From: Roseisolibacter agri | GTDB taxonomy: Bacteria; Gemmatimonadota; Gemmatimonadetes; Gemmatimonadales; Gemmatimonadaceae | Length of the DNA stretch: 64,000 nt | Direction: 5' to 3' | NCBI RefSeq assembly: GCF_030159095.1 | Contig: NZ_BRXS01000010.1 | Coordinates: 40,424-104,423, forward strand | Part shown: one piece after another, positions 28,863 through 38,043 of the stretch | Layout: every line of letters begins with the position of its first letter | Position numbering within the stretch: the first letter of the stretch is position 1 | The notes under the pieces: model-generated | What the model was told of the DNA's origin: nothing | Seen by the model: the letters and a program-made list of their open reading frames with translations, nothing else | The model's database searches: none | Program-made: the position numbers and the translations under genes

Positions 28863-29510
28863 GTGCCGATCGTGACCGTCTCGCGGCAGTTCGGGGCCGG
28901 CGGCTCCGAGCTCGCCGCGCGCGTGGCCGAGGCGCTGGGCTGGCCGCTGCTGGACAACGCGCTGCTCGACGAGGTGGCCGCGCGGCTGGGCACCTCGCGC
29001 GAGGCGGTGGCGGCGCGCGACGAGCGGCGGCCCTCGCTCGCCGCGCGGTTGGCCGACGCGCTCGCGCTGGGCGCCACCGACGCCGAGCCGTCCGTGACCG
29101 CGGCGCTGCCCGGACGCGACGCCGAGTCGGTGGCGCCGCCGCCCGCGGAGGAGCAGGTGCTGGCCGTGACGCAGCGCGTGATCGTCGAGGCGGCGGCGCG
29201 CGGGCCGGTGGTGGTCGTGGGGCGCGGCGCGCAGGCGGCGCTGGCGGCGCGCGCCGACGCGCTGCACGTGCTCTGCTGCGCGCCGCGCGACGCGCGCATC
29301 GCGCGGGTGGCGGCGCGCGAGGGGCTGCCCCTGGGCGCCGCCGCGCGCCGCGTGGACGACGTGGACCGCGAGCGCCTGACGCTCGTGCGCAAGCGGTGGG
29401 GCCGCGAGCTGCTGGACCCGTCGCACTACGACCTGTGCCTCAACAGCGCGCGCCTGGGGCTCGCGGAGGCGGCGACGCTGGTGGTCGAGACCGCGCGCGC
29501 GCGCCTCTAG
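28863..29510 (+). CDS. Cytidylate-kinase-like P-loop protein
   Basis: 215-residue protein of the cytidylate-kinase-like family. The P-loop region near the N-terminus is TVSRQFGAGGSELAARVAEA, preceded by the VPIVTV strand, with VVVVGRGAQAAL in the centre and DDVDRERLTLVRKRWG in the lid region, then DPSHYDLCLNSARLGL near the end. Members of this family are widespread and mostly uncharacterised nucleotide kinases; the substrate need not be CMP. GTG start chosen so that the P-loop strand is complete. Lies 25 bp after the hybrid kinase. Confidence 0.82.
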   Translation: MPIVTVSRQFGAGGSELAARVAEALGWPLLDNALLDEVAARLGTSREAVAARDERRPSLAARLADALALGATDAEPSVTAALPGRDAESVAPPPAEEQVLAVTQRVIVEAAARGPVVVVGRGAQAALAARADALHVLCCAPRDARIARVAAREGLPLGAAARRVDDVDRERLTLVRKRWGRELLDPSHYDLCLNSARLGLAEAATLVVETARARL

Positions 29511-30733
29511 TCCGACGCGGGCCGTCCGAGCGCCGCGACCTCCGGGTGGCGCGTGAACACCCACAGCGCGTAGCCGAGCATCAGCGCGGCGCCGCCGCCG
29601 ATGGCCCAGTCGACGCCGAGCGCGCGCGCCACCGCGCCGCCGAGAAAGGCGCCGACGACCTGCGCCATCCCCACGACCACGAACGAGTACGCGGCCATCA
29701 GGCGCCCGCGCAGCGCGTCGGGGACGATGGCCTGCAGGAGCGCGTTCGCCAGCGCGCCGTTGAGGATCATCGCGAAGCCCACCGCGAGCAGCACCGCCAT
29801 CGCCAGCCACGCCTGGCGCACGAACGCGAACGCCACCAGCAGCGTGGCGAAGGCGAACGACGCGCCCACCAGCAGGCGCCCGCGCGGGATGCGCGGGCCC
29901 ACGGCCGCCAGGTAGAGCGCGCCCGCCAGCCCCCCGATGCCGACCGCCGCCAGCAGCACGCCGTAGCCGTCCGCGCCGAGGCCCAGGCGGTCGCGCGCGA
30001 CGACGGGCATCAGCGTCAGGTACGGCGTGCCCAGCACGCTGAACACGAGCACGACGCCCATCAGCGTGCGCACCTCGGGCGTGTGCCACATGTACGCGAA
30101 GCCCTCGCGCAGCCCCTCCAGCGCGCTGCCGCTGGGCGCGGGGCGCTCGCGCTTCGGCAGGCGGATGCGGAACAGCCCGATCAGCACCGCGACGTAGCTC
30201 AGCGCGTTGACGCCGAAGCACCACGCGATGCCGAACGCCGCGATGACCACCGCGCCGATCGCGGGGCCGACGATGCGCGCGAGGTTGAACCCGCTCGAGT
30301 TGAGCGCGATCGCCTCGGACAGGTCCTCGCGGCCCACGAGGTCGATGATCAGCGACTGGCGCGCCGGGATCTCGAACGCGCTGCAGACGCCGTAGACGAA
30401 CGCGAGCCCGAGCAGCGCCTCGATGGTCACGTGCCCCGTGACCGTCAGCAGCCAGAGCGTGGACGCCTCGGCCAGCATCAGCGCCTGCATCAGCATGACG
30501 AGGCGCAGCCGGTCCGCGCGGTCCACGTACACGCCGGCGACGAACGACAGCAGCAGGATGGGCAGCGAGCCCACCGAGGCCACGAGGCCGACCAGGAACG
30601 CGTTGTTCGTGAGCTCGAGCGCCAGCCAGCCCTGCGCCATCGTCTGCATCCACGTGCCGACGAGCGAGACCGTCTGGCCGATCCAGAAGAGCCGGAAGTT
30701 GCGGTGGCGGACGAGGGTGCGGAACGGGTTCAA
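29507..30733 (-). CDS. MFS transporter, EntS-like exporter family
   Basis: 408 residues with twelve hydrophobic helices. The opening LNPFRTLVRHRNFRLFWIGQTVSL then GTWMQTMAQGWLALELT matches MFS exporters of the EntS/MFS_3 group. The TTG start at 30733 was chosen because family members begin here; in-frame ATG at 30841 and GTG at 30856 would add 36-41 residues encoded by an intergenic repeat. It should export a small molecule such as a siderophore or drug. It converges on the preceding kinase-like gene with a 4-bp overlap and diverges from the VWA gene. Confidence 0.85.
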   Translation of the reverse strand: MNPFRTLVRHRNFRLFWIGQTVSLVGTWMQTMAQGWLALELTNNAFLVGLVASVGSLPILLLSFVAGVYVDRADRLRLVMLMQALMLAEASTLWLLTVTGHVTIEALLGLAFVYGVCSAFEIPARQSLIIDLVGREDLSEAIALNSSGFNLARIVGPAIGAVVIAAFGIAWCFGVNALSYVAVLIGLFRIRLPKRERPAPSGSALEGLREGFAYMWHTPEVRTLMGVVLVFSVLGTPYLTLMPVVARDRLGLGADGYGVLLAAVGIGGLAGALYLAAVGPRIPRGRLLVGASFAFATLLVAFAFVRQAWLAMAVLLAVGFAMILNGALANALLQAIVPDALRGRLMAAYSFVVVGMAQVVGAFLGGAVARALGVDWAIGGGAALMLGYALWVFTRHPEVAALGRPASD

Positions 30734-30746
30734 GGGAGCGGCGTCG

Positions 30747-30897
30747 AGCGGTGAGCGGCGAGCGGCGAGCGCGCCCGCCGGTGGCGTCCGCTGCCGTCTC
30801 GCCCGATCGGGCACCTTCCGGCGCACCTTCGCGCTTCCCATAGTGTATCCAGGCACGCCTCCGGACGCTCGACGCTCGCCGCTCGACGCTCACCGCT
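30747..30897. repeat. Second locus of the GCTCGACGCTC-type inverted repeat
   Basis: Positions 30747-30771 and 30873-30897 are inverted complements over 25 bp with one mismatch, about 100 bp apart. 30868-30891 is identical to 4718-4741. Both ends lie close to starts of divergent genes (MFS and VWA). Confidence 0.75.
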
Positions 30898-30903
30898 GCC
30901 CTC

Positions 30904-32184
30904 ATGCGCTTCCACACGTACACCAAGTACAGCCCCGAGCTGGCCGACGCCGTCGACCTGCAGTCGCTGCTCGACCGCCTCGCCGACTTCCTGCTCGACT
31001 CGGGGTTCGCGGGCGGGCCGCACCACCACCCCTTCTGGGGCGACTTCGGCGAGGACCAGGACAAGTCGCTCGACGCGCTGCGGCAGGCGATCCTGGACGC
31101 GCTGCTGGAGAGCGGGCAGTTCACCCCCGAGATGCTGGAGGCGCTGCGCGGCGAGGGGACGGAGGACGCCAACGAGAAGCTGGCGCAGCTGCTCGACCAG
31201 CTGGTGCAGCGGCTCACCGAGGAGGGCTACCTCACGACCTCCGCGCCGCCGCAGATGCCGGGCACGCAGCAGCCGGTGACGGGCAGGGGCTCGCTCGCCC
31301 ACGCGGCCAGCAAGGACGTGCAGTTCAACCTCACCGACAAGGGCATCGACTTCCTCGGCTTCAAGACGCTGCGGCACCTCCTGGGGTCGTTCGGCAAGTC
31401 GAGCGTCGGCAGCCACGACACGCCCTACCTCGCGACCGGCATCGAGGCCGACGGCTACACCAAGCCGTACGAGTTCGGCGACGTGCTGAACCTGGACGTC
31501 AACGAGACGCTGAAGAACGCGCTCGCGCGCACGGGGTCGCTCGACGTGCCGATGGACATCGACTACCCGGACCTCGCCGTGCGGCAGGCCGAGTACCGCT
31601 CCAGCTGCGCGACGGTGCTGATGCTCGACACGTCGCACTCGATGATCCTCTACGGCGAGGACCGGTTCACGCCCGCCAAGAAGGTCGCGCTCGCGCTCAC
31701 GCACCTGATCCGCACGCAGTTCCCGGGCGACTCCATCAAGGTCATCCTCTTCCACGACTCGGCGGAGGAGATCCCGATGGCGAAGCTCGCGCAGGCGCAG
31801 GTGGGGCCGTACCACACCAACACGGCCGAGGGGCTGAAGCTCGCGCGGCGCCTGCTGCTGGCGCAGAAGAAGGACATGCGGCAGATCGTCATGATCACCG
31901 ACGGCAAGCCGAGCGCGCTGACGATGCCCAACGGGCAGATCTACAAGAACTCGATGGGGCTGGACGCGCACGTGCTGGCCGAGACGCTGCGCGAGGTCGC
32001 GGACTGCCGCCGCGCGGGGATCGTCATCAACACCTTCATGCTCGCGCGCGACCGGGCGCTGGTGGAGTTCGTGAAGCGCGTCAGCGAGATCGCGCGCGGC
32101 AAGGCGTACTTCACCAACACGATGTCGCTCGGCCAGTTCGTGCTGATGGACTTCCTGCGCAAGAAGACCCGGCGCGTGAGCTGA
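30904..32184 (+). CDS. VWA-domain protein, probable MoxR partner
   Basis: 426 residues. The N-terminal half (1-230) is alpha-helical and specific to this group; the von Willebrand A domain covers about 235-420 with the metal-binding MIDAS motif D242-T-S244-H-S246 ([13 protein letters not shown]), the Thr of [13 protein letters not shown] and the Asp of [10 protein letters not shown]. Such proteins work with MoxR AAA+ ATPases in assembling or activating protein complexes. The likely ATPase lies at 23859-25340 on the same strand but separated by four genes. ATG follows the inverted repeat by 6 bp. Confidence 0.88.
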   Translation: MRFHTYTKYSPELADAVDLQSLLDRLADFLLDSGFAGGPHHHPFWGDFGEDQDKSLDALRQAILDALLESGQFTPEMLEALRGEGTEDANEKLAQLLDQLVQRLTEEGYLTTSAPPQMPGTQQPVTGRGSLAHAASKDVQFNLTDKGIDFLGFKTLRHLLGSFGKSSVGSHDTPYLATGIEADGYTKPYEFGDVLNLDVNETLKNALARTGSLDVPMDIDYPDLAVRQAEYRSSCATVLMLDTSHSMILYGEDRFTPAKKVALALTHLIRTQFPGDSIKVILFHDSAEEIPMAKLAQAQVGPYHTNTAEGLKLARRLLLAQKKDMRQIVMITDGKPSALTMPNGQIYKNSMGLDAHVLAETLREVADCRRAGIVINTFMLARDRALVEFVKRVSEIARGKAYFTNTMSLGQFVLMDFLRKKTRRVS

Positions 32185-32198
32185 GCGGGACAGGGCGC

Positions 32199-32204
32199 TA
32201 GACT
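32199..32204 (+). promoter_or_regulatory. TAGACT -10-like box just before mutY
   Basis: TAGACT ends 6 nt before the GTG at 32211; no Shine-Dalgarno sequence. Likely leaderless. Confidence 0.35.
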
Positions 32205-32210
32205 TCGGGC

Positions 32211-32942
32211 GTGCCCCGCCCCGCTCCTCCCCTTCCCGTCGTCGATCCCGCTCGGGCCCGCGCGTTCGGGACCCGGCTGCGCGCCTGGTTCCGCCGCCAC
32301 GGCCGCGACCTGCCGTGGCGCCGCACGCGCGACCCGTACCACATCCTCGTCTCGGAGCTGATGCTCCAGCAGACGCAGGTCGTGCGCGTGGTGGACTACT
32401 ACGCGCGCTTCCTGGAGCGCTTCCCGACGCTGCGGCACGTCGCCGAGGCGGAGCCCGAGGCGGTCACCGACGCGTGGGCGGGACTCGGCTACTACGCGAG
32501 AGCGCGCAACCTGCACGCGCTGGCGCGCCGCGTCACCGCCGCCGACGGCCCGGGCGTCATCCCGCCAGACCCCGAGGCGCTGCGCGCGCTGCCCGGCGTC
32601 GGCGCCTACACCGCCGGCGCGGTGTCGTCGTTCGCGTACGAGCGTCGCTCGGCGCTGGTGGACACGAACGTCGCGCGCGTGCTGCAGCGCGTGTTCGCGC
32701 CGTCGCTCGACCCCAAGCGCCCGCGCGACCTCACGCGGCTGTGGCGCATCGCCGAGGCGATCGTGCCGCGCACCGGCCGCGCGGCATGGGTGCAGAACCA
32801 GGCGCTGATGGAGCTGGGCGCCCTGGTGTGCACCGCGCGCGTGATGCGCTGCGACCAGTGCCCCGTGCGCGCGTCGTGCGCGACCTACGCCGCGACCGTC
32901 GCCGCGGCGCGCACGACGGTCGCGAAGCGCGTCAGACGCTGA
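32211..32942 (+). CDS. mutY: A/G-specific adenine glycosylase, catalytic domain only
   Basis: 243-residue DNA repair glycosylase removing adenine opposite 8-oxoguanine. The catalytic Glu is E49 in SELMLQQTQV, the helix-hairpin-helix is LPGVGAYTAGA, the catalytic Asp is D151 in ALVDTNVARV, and the 4Fe-4S cluster Cys are C207, C214, C217 and C223 (C-x6-C-x2-C-x5-C). The C-terminal NUDIX-like domain that recognises 8-oxoguanine, present in most MutY (about 340-370 residues), is absent: the protein ends 20 residues after the cluster. GTG start. Its 3' end overlaps the convergent amidotransferase gene by 11 bp. Confidence 0.9.
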   Translation: MPRPAPPLPVVDPARARAFGTRLRAWFRRHGRDLPWRRTRDPYHILVSELMLQQTQVVRVVDYYARFLERFPTLRHVAEAEPEAVTDAWAGLGYYARARNLHALARRVTAADGPGVIPPDPEALRALPGVGAYTAGAVSSFAYERRSALVDTNVARVLQRVFAPSLDPKRPRDLTRLWRIAEAIVPRTGRAAWVQNQALMELGALVCTARVMRCDQCPVRASCATYAATVAAARTTVAKRVRR

Positions 32943-34845
32943 CCGTCGCCGAACGCTCCATCGTCGCTGGCGCCGCGACGCGCGCGGGAGCCGACGCGCG
33001 CTCCTGCCGCAGCCAGCGCTCGGCCACCAGCACGTACCAGAGCTGACGCGCCGACGCCTCGTCGAGCGTGGGGGACGCGAGCAGCCGGCGCGCGGCCGGC
33101 GCGTCGATCCACCCCTCGGCGTGCAGCCGCGACTCGGCCAGCAGCGCGTCGAGCGGCGCGCGCCAGCGGCCGCGGACCCAGCTCTCCACGGGGATCGTGA
33201 AGCCGCGCTTGCGCTCCGACGCGGCGCGCTGGCCGATGCGGCGGCGCACGATCTCGCGCAGGATCGCCTTCAGCTCCCCGCCGTGCTGGCGCACCTCGTA
33301 CGGCAGCGAGCTGGCGTACTCCCACATCTCCTGGTCGAGGAAGGGGGAGCGCGCCTCCAGCGCCCAGTACATCGCGCCGCCGTCCACCTTCGTCAGGTAC
33401 TCGGCCACGAACTGGTGCGCGAGGTCGTGGCGCAGGTAGTCGCCCAGCAGGTCGCGCGCGGAGCCCACCGACCATGGGATGCGCCGCGCCTCCACGTCGA
33501 CGTCGCGCAGGCGCTCGCCGAGCACACCGTGGCGGCGCAGCGCGGGCAGGCCAGGCGTCGCCGCGAGGAACGCGCCGAGGCCACCGGTGACGTAGTCGGC
33601 GAGGTGCACGCCGCGCTTCGCGATCCCCACGCGCGGCACGAGATGCCGCCCGCGCCGCCACGCCCACGCCACCGCCTCGGGCGTGTGGCGCGCCGCGCGC
33701 GCGATCGACCGCATCCACCGATGGCGCGGATAGCCGAGGAAGACGTCGTCGCCGCCGTCGCCGGTGAGGAGCACCGTGGCGGACTCGCGCACCGCCTGCG
33801 ACACGCGCAGCATGCCGAGCGCCGACGACACCGCGAACGGCTCGCCGTAGGCGCCCACCAGCTCGTCGAGCGCCTCGTCGTCGAAGTCGCGCATCTCCAG
33901 CACGCGATGCGGGATGCCGATGTCCTGCGCCGTCGCGGTGGCGGCCGCCGTCTCGTCGGCGACGTGGCCCGGCGTGCCGACGGTGAACGCGGTGATGTCG
34001 CCGCCCAGCTCGCGCACCGCCCAGCACACGAGCGCCGAGTCGATGCCGCCGCTGAGGAGCGCGCCCACCGGGACGTCGGCCTGCAGGCGCCACTCGACCG
34101 CGCGCAGCAGCAGCCGCTCGGTCTCCTGCACCGCGTCCTCGAAGGTCACGGCGCCCGCGCTGCCGGCGGCGGGCGGCGTCCAGTAGCGGCGCGTGGACAT
34201 CGCGCCGTCCGCCCACTCGAGGATCGTCGCCGGCGGCAGCTTCTCGACGCCCGCCCATGCGGCGTGCGTCTCGTCCACCCAGCCGTACTCCAGGACGTCG
34301 GCCACCGCCTCGGCGGTCAGGTCGCCCGTCACGCCGGCGGCGCGCAGCGCGCGTACCGTGGACGCGAAGGCGATCCCGCCGTCGGGCGTCCGCGCGTAGG
34401 CCAGCGGCTTCACGCCCAGCCGGTCGCGGACCATGAACAGGCGGCCGCGGCGCTCGTCCCACAGCGCGAACGCGAACATGCCGCGGATGCGCGCCACCAG
34501 CCCGTCGATGCCCCAGGCGCGGTAGCCGTGGAGCAGCACCTCGGTGTCCGTGCGGCTCCGGAAGACGGCGCCGTCGCGCTCCAGTTCCGCCCGCAGCGGG
34601 CCGAAATTGTAGATGGCGCCGTTGAAGACGACGCCGAGCGCGCCGTCCTCGGTCACCATCGGCTGGAGGCCGGCGGTGGAGAGGTCGAAGATCGCGAGCC
34701 GCCGGTGGCCGAACGCGGCGCGCGACCAGGCGTGCACGCCCTGGCCGTCCGGGCCGCGGCGCTCGAGGGCACCCAGCATCGCGCCCACCGCCTCGACCTT
34801 CGGACCGCTCGGCACCGCACCGACCCACCCCGCAATTCCGCACAT
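32932..34845 (-). CDS. Asparagine-synthase-type glutamine amidotransferase (1 of 3)
   Basis: 637 residues. The start MCGIAGW exposes the catalytic Cys2 of the class II glutaminase (Ntn) domain, which includes RRGPDGQGVH, FNGAIYNF and RLGVKPLAYA. The synthetase domain has the ATP PP-loop LLSGGIDSALV and TGDGGDDVFLGY. This matches AsnB-like amidotransferases of polysaccharide loci, which may amidate uronic acids or peptides rather than make free asparagine. A Shine-Dalgarno sequence GAGGAAG precedes the start. It is first in the window's polysaccharide region, followed divergently by a glycosyltransferase. Confidence 0.9.
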   Translation of the reverse strand: MCGIAGWVGAVPSGPKVEAVGAMLGALERRGPDGQGVHAWSRAAFGHRRLAIFDLSTAGLQPMVTEDGALGVVFNGAIYNFGPLRAELERDGAVFRSRTDTEVLLHGYRAWGIDGLVARIRGMFAFALWDERRGRLFMVRDRLGVKPLAYARTPDGGIAFASTVRALRAAGVTGDLTAEAVADVLEYGWVDETHAAWAGVEKLPPATILEWADGAMSTRRYWTPPAAGSAGAVTFEDAVQETERLLLRAVEWRLQADVPVGALLSGGIDSALVCWAVRELGGDITAFTVGTPGHVADETAAATATAQDIGIPHRVLEMRDFDDEALDELVGAYGEPFAVSSALGMLRVSQAVRESATVLLTGDGGDDVFLGYPRHRWMRSIARAARHTPEAVAWAWRRGRHLVPRVGIAKRGVHLADYVTGGLGAFLAATPGLPALRRHGVLGERLRDVDVEARRIPWSVGSARDLLGDYLRHDLAHQFVAEYLTKVDGGAMYWALEARSPFLDQEMWEYASSLPYEVRQHGGELKAILREIVRRRIGQRAASERKRGFTIPVESWVRGRWRAPLDALLAESRLHAEGWIDAPAARRLLASPTLDEASARQLWYVLVAERWLRQERASAPARVAAPATMERSATVSV

Positions 34846-35088
34846 TGGCTGCTTCCTCGACTCTCGGGCGCCGCGGCGCCGACCGGCGCCGCACAGAGAT
34901 ACGCGCAGGGACACGACGACCCACGCGCGTTCGGGGCCACGGGACGGGGCGTCGCGTCACGAGCAGTCGCGTCACGGCTGGGCCAGCTTCTTGCCCCCTG
35001 CCGGCGCCGTTACACTCCGAAGCACCCGCTCCCGCGGACGGGGCCCGTCCCCGCGTCCGCCCCCTGCAGCCCTCGCCTGTCACCCTTC

Positions 35089-36270
35089 GTGCCTGACGTG
35101 CAGTCGTGGCCGTCCCCGGAGTATACCGCTGACACCGCGACCGCGGAAACCGGCGGCGCGGACCGGCCAGCCCCCCGGACGCCGTCGCGGGTGCGCCCGC
35201 GCGTCTGCGTCGTCGCGCCGTCGCTGCGCATCCTCGGCGGCCAGGCCATCCAGGCCGACCGGCTGATGCGGCACCTGCGCCACGAGGGCCGGGTGGAGGT
35301 GGGCTTCGTCCCCCACAACCCGAAGCTGCCCGCGCCGCTCGACCGGCTGCAGCGCATCAAGTTCGTGCGGACGCTGGTGACGACGGCGGCCTATCTCGCG
35401 CTCCTGCTCTGGCGCGTGCCCCGCTACGACGTCCTCCACGTCTTCTCGGCGTCGTACTGGTCCTACGCGCTCGGTCCGATGCTGGCCATCCTGGTCGGGC
35501 GGCTGTACGGCAAGCAGGTGATCCTCAACTACCGCAGTGGGGATCTCGAGGATCACATCCGCGAGTGGCCGCTGACGGCCGCGCGCACGATGGCGCTGGC
35601 GCACTGCATCACGCCGACGCCGTACCTCACGGGCGTGTACGCGAAGTTCGGCGTGAAGGCGGACGTCATCCCGAACTACCTCGACCTCGAGCAGCGCCGG
35701 TACCGCGAGCGCACGCCGCTGCGCCCGGTGTTCCTGCTCAACCGGCTGTTCGAGGGGCTCTACGACTACCCGACGGCGCTCGAGGCCTTCCGCCTGATCC
35801 AGGCCGAGGTGCCCGAGGCGCGGCTGCTCATCGCGGGCTACGGGCCGCTGCGCGAGCAGATCCTCGCGTGGATCGCCGAGAAGGGGCTGCGCAACGTCGA
35901 CTTCCGCGGCAAGGTCACGCCCGCCGAGATGAACGAGCTGTACCACGAGGCGGACATCTACATGACGACGCCGCTGCGCGACTGCTTCCCGAGCTCCATC
36001 CTCGACGCGTTCGCGTCGGGCGCGCCGGTGGTGACCACGAACGCGGGCGGCATCCGCCACATCGTGGAGCACGACCGCACCGGCTGGATGGTGGAGTGCG
36101 GCGACGCGCGCGGGCTGGCCGAGGGGGCGCTGCGCATCCTGCGCGATCCGGACTACGGCCGCCGCCTGGCCGCCGCGGGCCGCCGCGAGGTGGAGTCGCG
36201 CTACGTGTGGGACGCGGTGGGCCCGCAGTGGGAGGCCACGTACGAGCGACTGACGCCGCACCGCGCCTGA
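35089..36270 (+). CDS. Glycosyltransferase family 4
   Basis: 393-residue GT-B glycosyltransferase. After a Pro/Thr-rich 35-residue start come RVCVVAPSLRILGGQAIQADRLM, the acceptor-side Rossmann domain, and in the second half LRPVFLLNRLFEGLYDYPTALEA, LLIAGYGPLREQI, and the EX7E-region read as LRDCFPSSILDAFASGAPVV, with GGIRHIVEHDRTGWMVE. The usual two Glu of EX7E are replaced: Asp-Cys-Phe-Pro and Asp-Ala-Phe stand there. The donor is unknown, GT4 usually uses activated mannose, glucose or GlcNAc. GTG start (second in-frame GTG 9 bp later). Ends at a strong terminator. Confidence 0.88.
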   Translation: MPDVQSWPSPEYTADTATAETGGADRPAPRTPSRVRPRVCVVAPSLRILGGQAIQADRLMRHLRHEGRVEVGFVPHNPKLPAPLDRLQRIKFVRTLVTTAAYLALLLWRVPRYDVLHVFSASYWSYALGPMLAILVGRLYGKQVILNYRSGDLEDHIREWPLTAARTMALAHCITPTPYLTGVYAKFGVKADVIPNYLDLEQRRYRERTPLRPVFLLNRLFEGLYDYPTALEAFRLIQAEVPEARLLIAGYGPLREQILAWIAEKGLRNVDFRGKVTPAEMNELYHEADIYMTTPLRDCFPSSILDAFASGAPVVTTNAGGIRHIVEHDRTGWMVECGDARGLAEGALRILRDPDYGRRLAAAGRREVESRYVWDAVGPQWEATYERLTPHRA

Positions 36271-36281
36271 TCGCGCGAGAC

Positions 36282-36330
36282 GCACATGCGACGAGGGGCG
36301 CCCGATCCGGGCGCCCCTCGTCGCATGTGC
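36282..36330. terminator. Bidirectional terminator between glycosyltransferase and citrate synthase
   Basis: A perfect 22-bp stem (36282-36303 with 36309-36330) and 5-nt loop between two convergent genes. Confidence 0.8.
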
Positions 36331-36355
36331 ATCAGAGACCGTCAGCGACGCGCGG

Positions 36356-37744
36356 TCACTTCCGGATCGAGTCCTTGCGCGTGTCCGGCTGGTAGTCGGT
36401 CAGCTGCGACACGTACTGGCGCTCCGGCGCGCCGACGTAGATCTGCCGCGGGCGGGCGATCTTCTGCTCCTTGTCGAGCAGCATCTCCTCCCACTGCGAC
36501 AGCCAGCCCGCCATGCGCCCCATCGCGAACAGCACGGTGAAGTACGACGTCGGGAACGCCATGGAGCGGTAGATCAGCCCCGTGTAGAAGTCGACGTTCG
36601 GGTACAGCTTGCGGCTGACGAAGTACTCGTCGTTGAGCGCCGCCTCCTCGAGCTTGAGCGCGATCTCGAGGTCCTTGTCCATGCCGACCTGCGCGAACAC
36701 CTGGTCGGCGAGCTGCTTCACGATCTTGGCGCGCGGATCGTAGCTCTTGTAGACGCGGTGCCCGAAGCCCATCAGGCGGCTCCCCTTCCCGCCCTTCACC
36801 TCCTCGATGAACGCCGGGACGTTCTTCGGGTGGCCGATCTGCTCGATCATGCGCAGCACGGCCTCGTTGGCGCCGCCGTGCAGGGGACCATACAGCGCCG
36901 CGACGCCCGCCGCGACGGCCGAGAACGGGTCGACGTGCGACGAGCCGACGGCGCGCACCGCGCTCGTCGAGCAGTTCTGCTCGTGGTCCGCGTGCAGGAT
37001 GAGCAGCACGTCGAGCGCCTTGGCGAAGGCCGGGTTGGCCTCGTAGCGCGGCTCCGACATGCGCGCCACCATCGACAGGTAGTTCTCGCCGTACGGCAGC
37101 GAGTTGTCGGGGTAGACGATCGGCAGCCCCTTCATGTGGCGGTAGATCATCGCCGCGATCGTCGGCGTCTTCGCCAGCAGGCGGATGATCGAGATGTAGC
37201 GCTGCGCCGGGTCGAAGATGTCCTTCGCCTGCGGGTAGAACGACGACAGCGCCGCCAGCGCCGACGTCAGCATCGCCATGGGGTGCGCGTCGTGACGGAA
37301 GCCCGTCAGGAACTTGGCGATGTTCTCGTGCACGTACGTGTGGAACGTGATGTCGTGCACCCAGCTGCGATACTCGTCCTGCGTCGGCAGCTCGCCGTGG
37401 CGCAGCAGGTACGCCACCTCGAGGAAGGTCGACTTCTCGGCCAGCTGCTCGATCGGGTAGCCGCGGTAGCGCAGGATCCCCTTGTCGCCGTCGATGAACG
37501 TGATGGCGCTCTTGCACGACGCGGTGTTCATGAACGCCGGGTCGTAGCTCATCATGCCGAAGTCGTCGTCGGCCGTCTTGATCTGGCGCAGGTCGGACGC
37601 GCGGATCGCCTCGTCGCCCTCCGTGCCGCGCTCGAGCATCGTGACGCTGTAGCTGCGCTGCGTGCGCGGGTCCTTCACTTCCAGCGCGCTCGGCGCCGCC
37701 TGCGCGGACTTCGCGCCGGCCGCCGTCGTATCGGTCTGGCTCAT
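36356..37744 (-). CDS. gltA: Citrate synthase
   Basis: 462-residue TCA-cycle enzyme condensing acetyl-CoA with oxaloacetate. Catalytic residues are the His of ALYGPLHGGANEAVL, the His of FGHRVYKSYDPRA and the Asp of NVDFYTGLIYRSMAFP. The N-terminal extension with ASCKSAITFIDGDKGILRYRG is typical of the Gram-negative type I hexameric enzymes. The ATG at 37744 has GGGAGAG five to six bases upstream; the open frame extends further but without a plausible start. Single gene within the polysaccharide region; its promoter is not obvious. Confidence 0.95.
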   Translation of the reverse strand: MSQTDTTAAGAKSAQAAPSALEVKDPRTQRSYSVTMLERGTEGDEAIRASDLRQIKTADDDFGMMSYDPAFMNTASCKSAITFIDGDKGILRYRGYPIEQLAEKSTFLEVAYLLRHGELPTQDEYRSWVHDITFHTYVHENIAKFLTGFRHDAHPMAMLTSALAALSSFYPQAKDIFDPAQRYISIIRLLAKTPTIAAMIYRHMKGLPIVYPDNSLPYGENYLSMVARMSEPRYEANPAFAKALDVLLILHADHEQNCSTSAVRAVGSSHVDPFSAVAAGVAALYGPLHGGANEAVLRMIEQIGHPKNVPAFIEEVKGGKGSRLMGFGHRVYKSYDPRAKIVKQLADQVFAQVGMDKDLEIALKLEEAALNDEYFVSRKLYPNVDFYTGLIYRSMAFPTSYFTVLFAMGRMAGWLSQWEEMLLDKEQKIARPRQIYVGAPERQYVSQLTDYQPDTRKDSIRK

Positions 37745-38043
37745 GCCGCTCTCCCGGGTGGTGTGCGGTCGCGATCGTCGTGCACGCGTGACCCGCGTCG
37801 TGCCGTACGTCCTGACGCGCGTCCTGTACGCACGTGGCACGCGGACGGCGACGCCGCATCCGCGCTGCGGGCCAATCTAGCGACGCCGTTCACATGCGGG
37901 CAGCACCGGCCACGCGCGCGTGGACGCGCGGGTGCGCGGCCCTGCCCGCGGGCGCCCGCCACGCGTTACCTTCCGCGCCGACGGCGGGTCCCCTCTGCGA
38001 CCACCGCCCACGTCCGCTCCTCCTCCCCGTCTCCGCCCGCCCC

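Noticed and set aside
30734..30856. Longer N-terminus for the MFS transporter (GTG 30856 or ATG 30841)
   Set aside because: The extra residues are encoded by the dispersed inverted repeat and do not look like MFS sequence; the TTG start fits the family better, though this is not certain.
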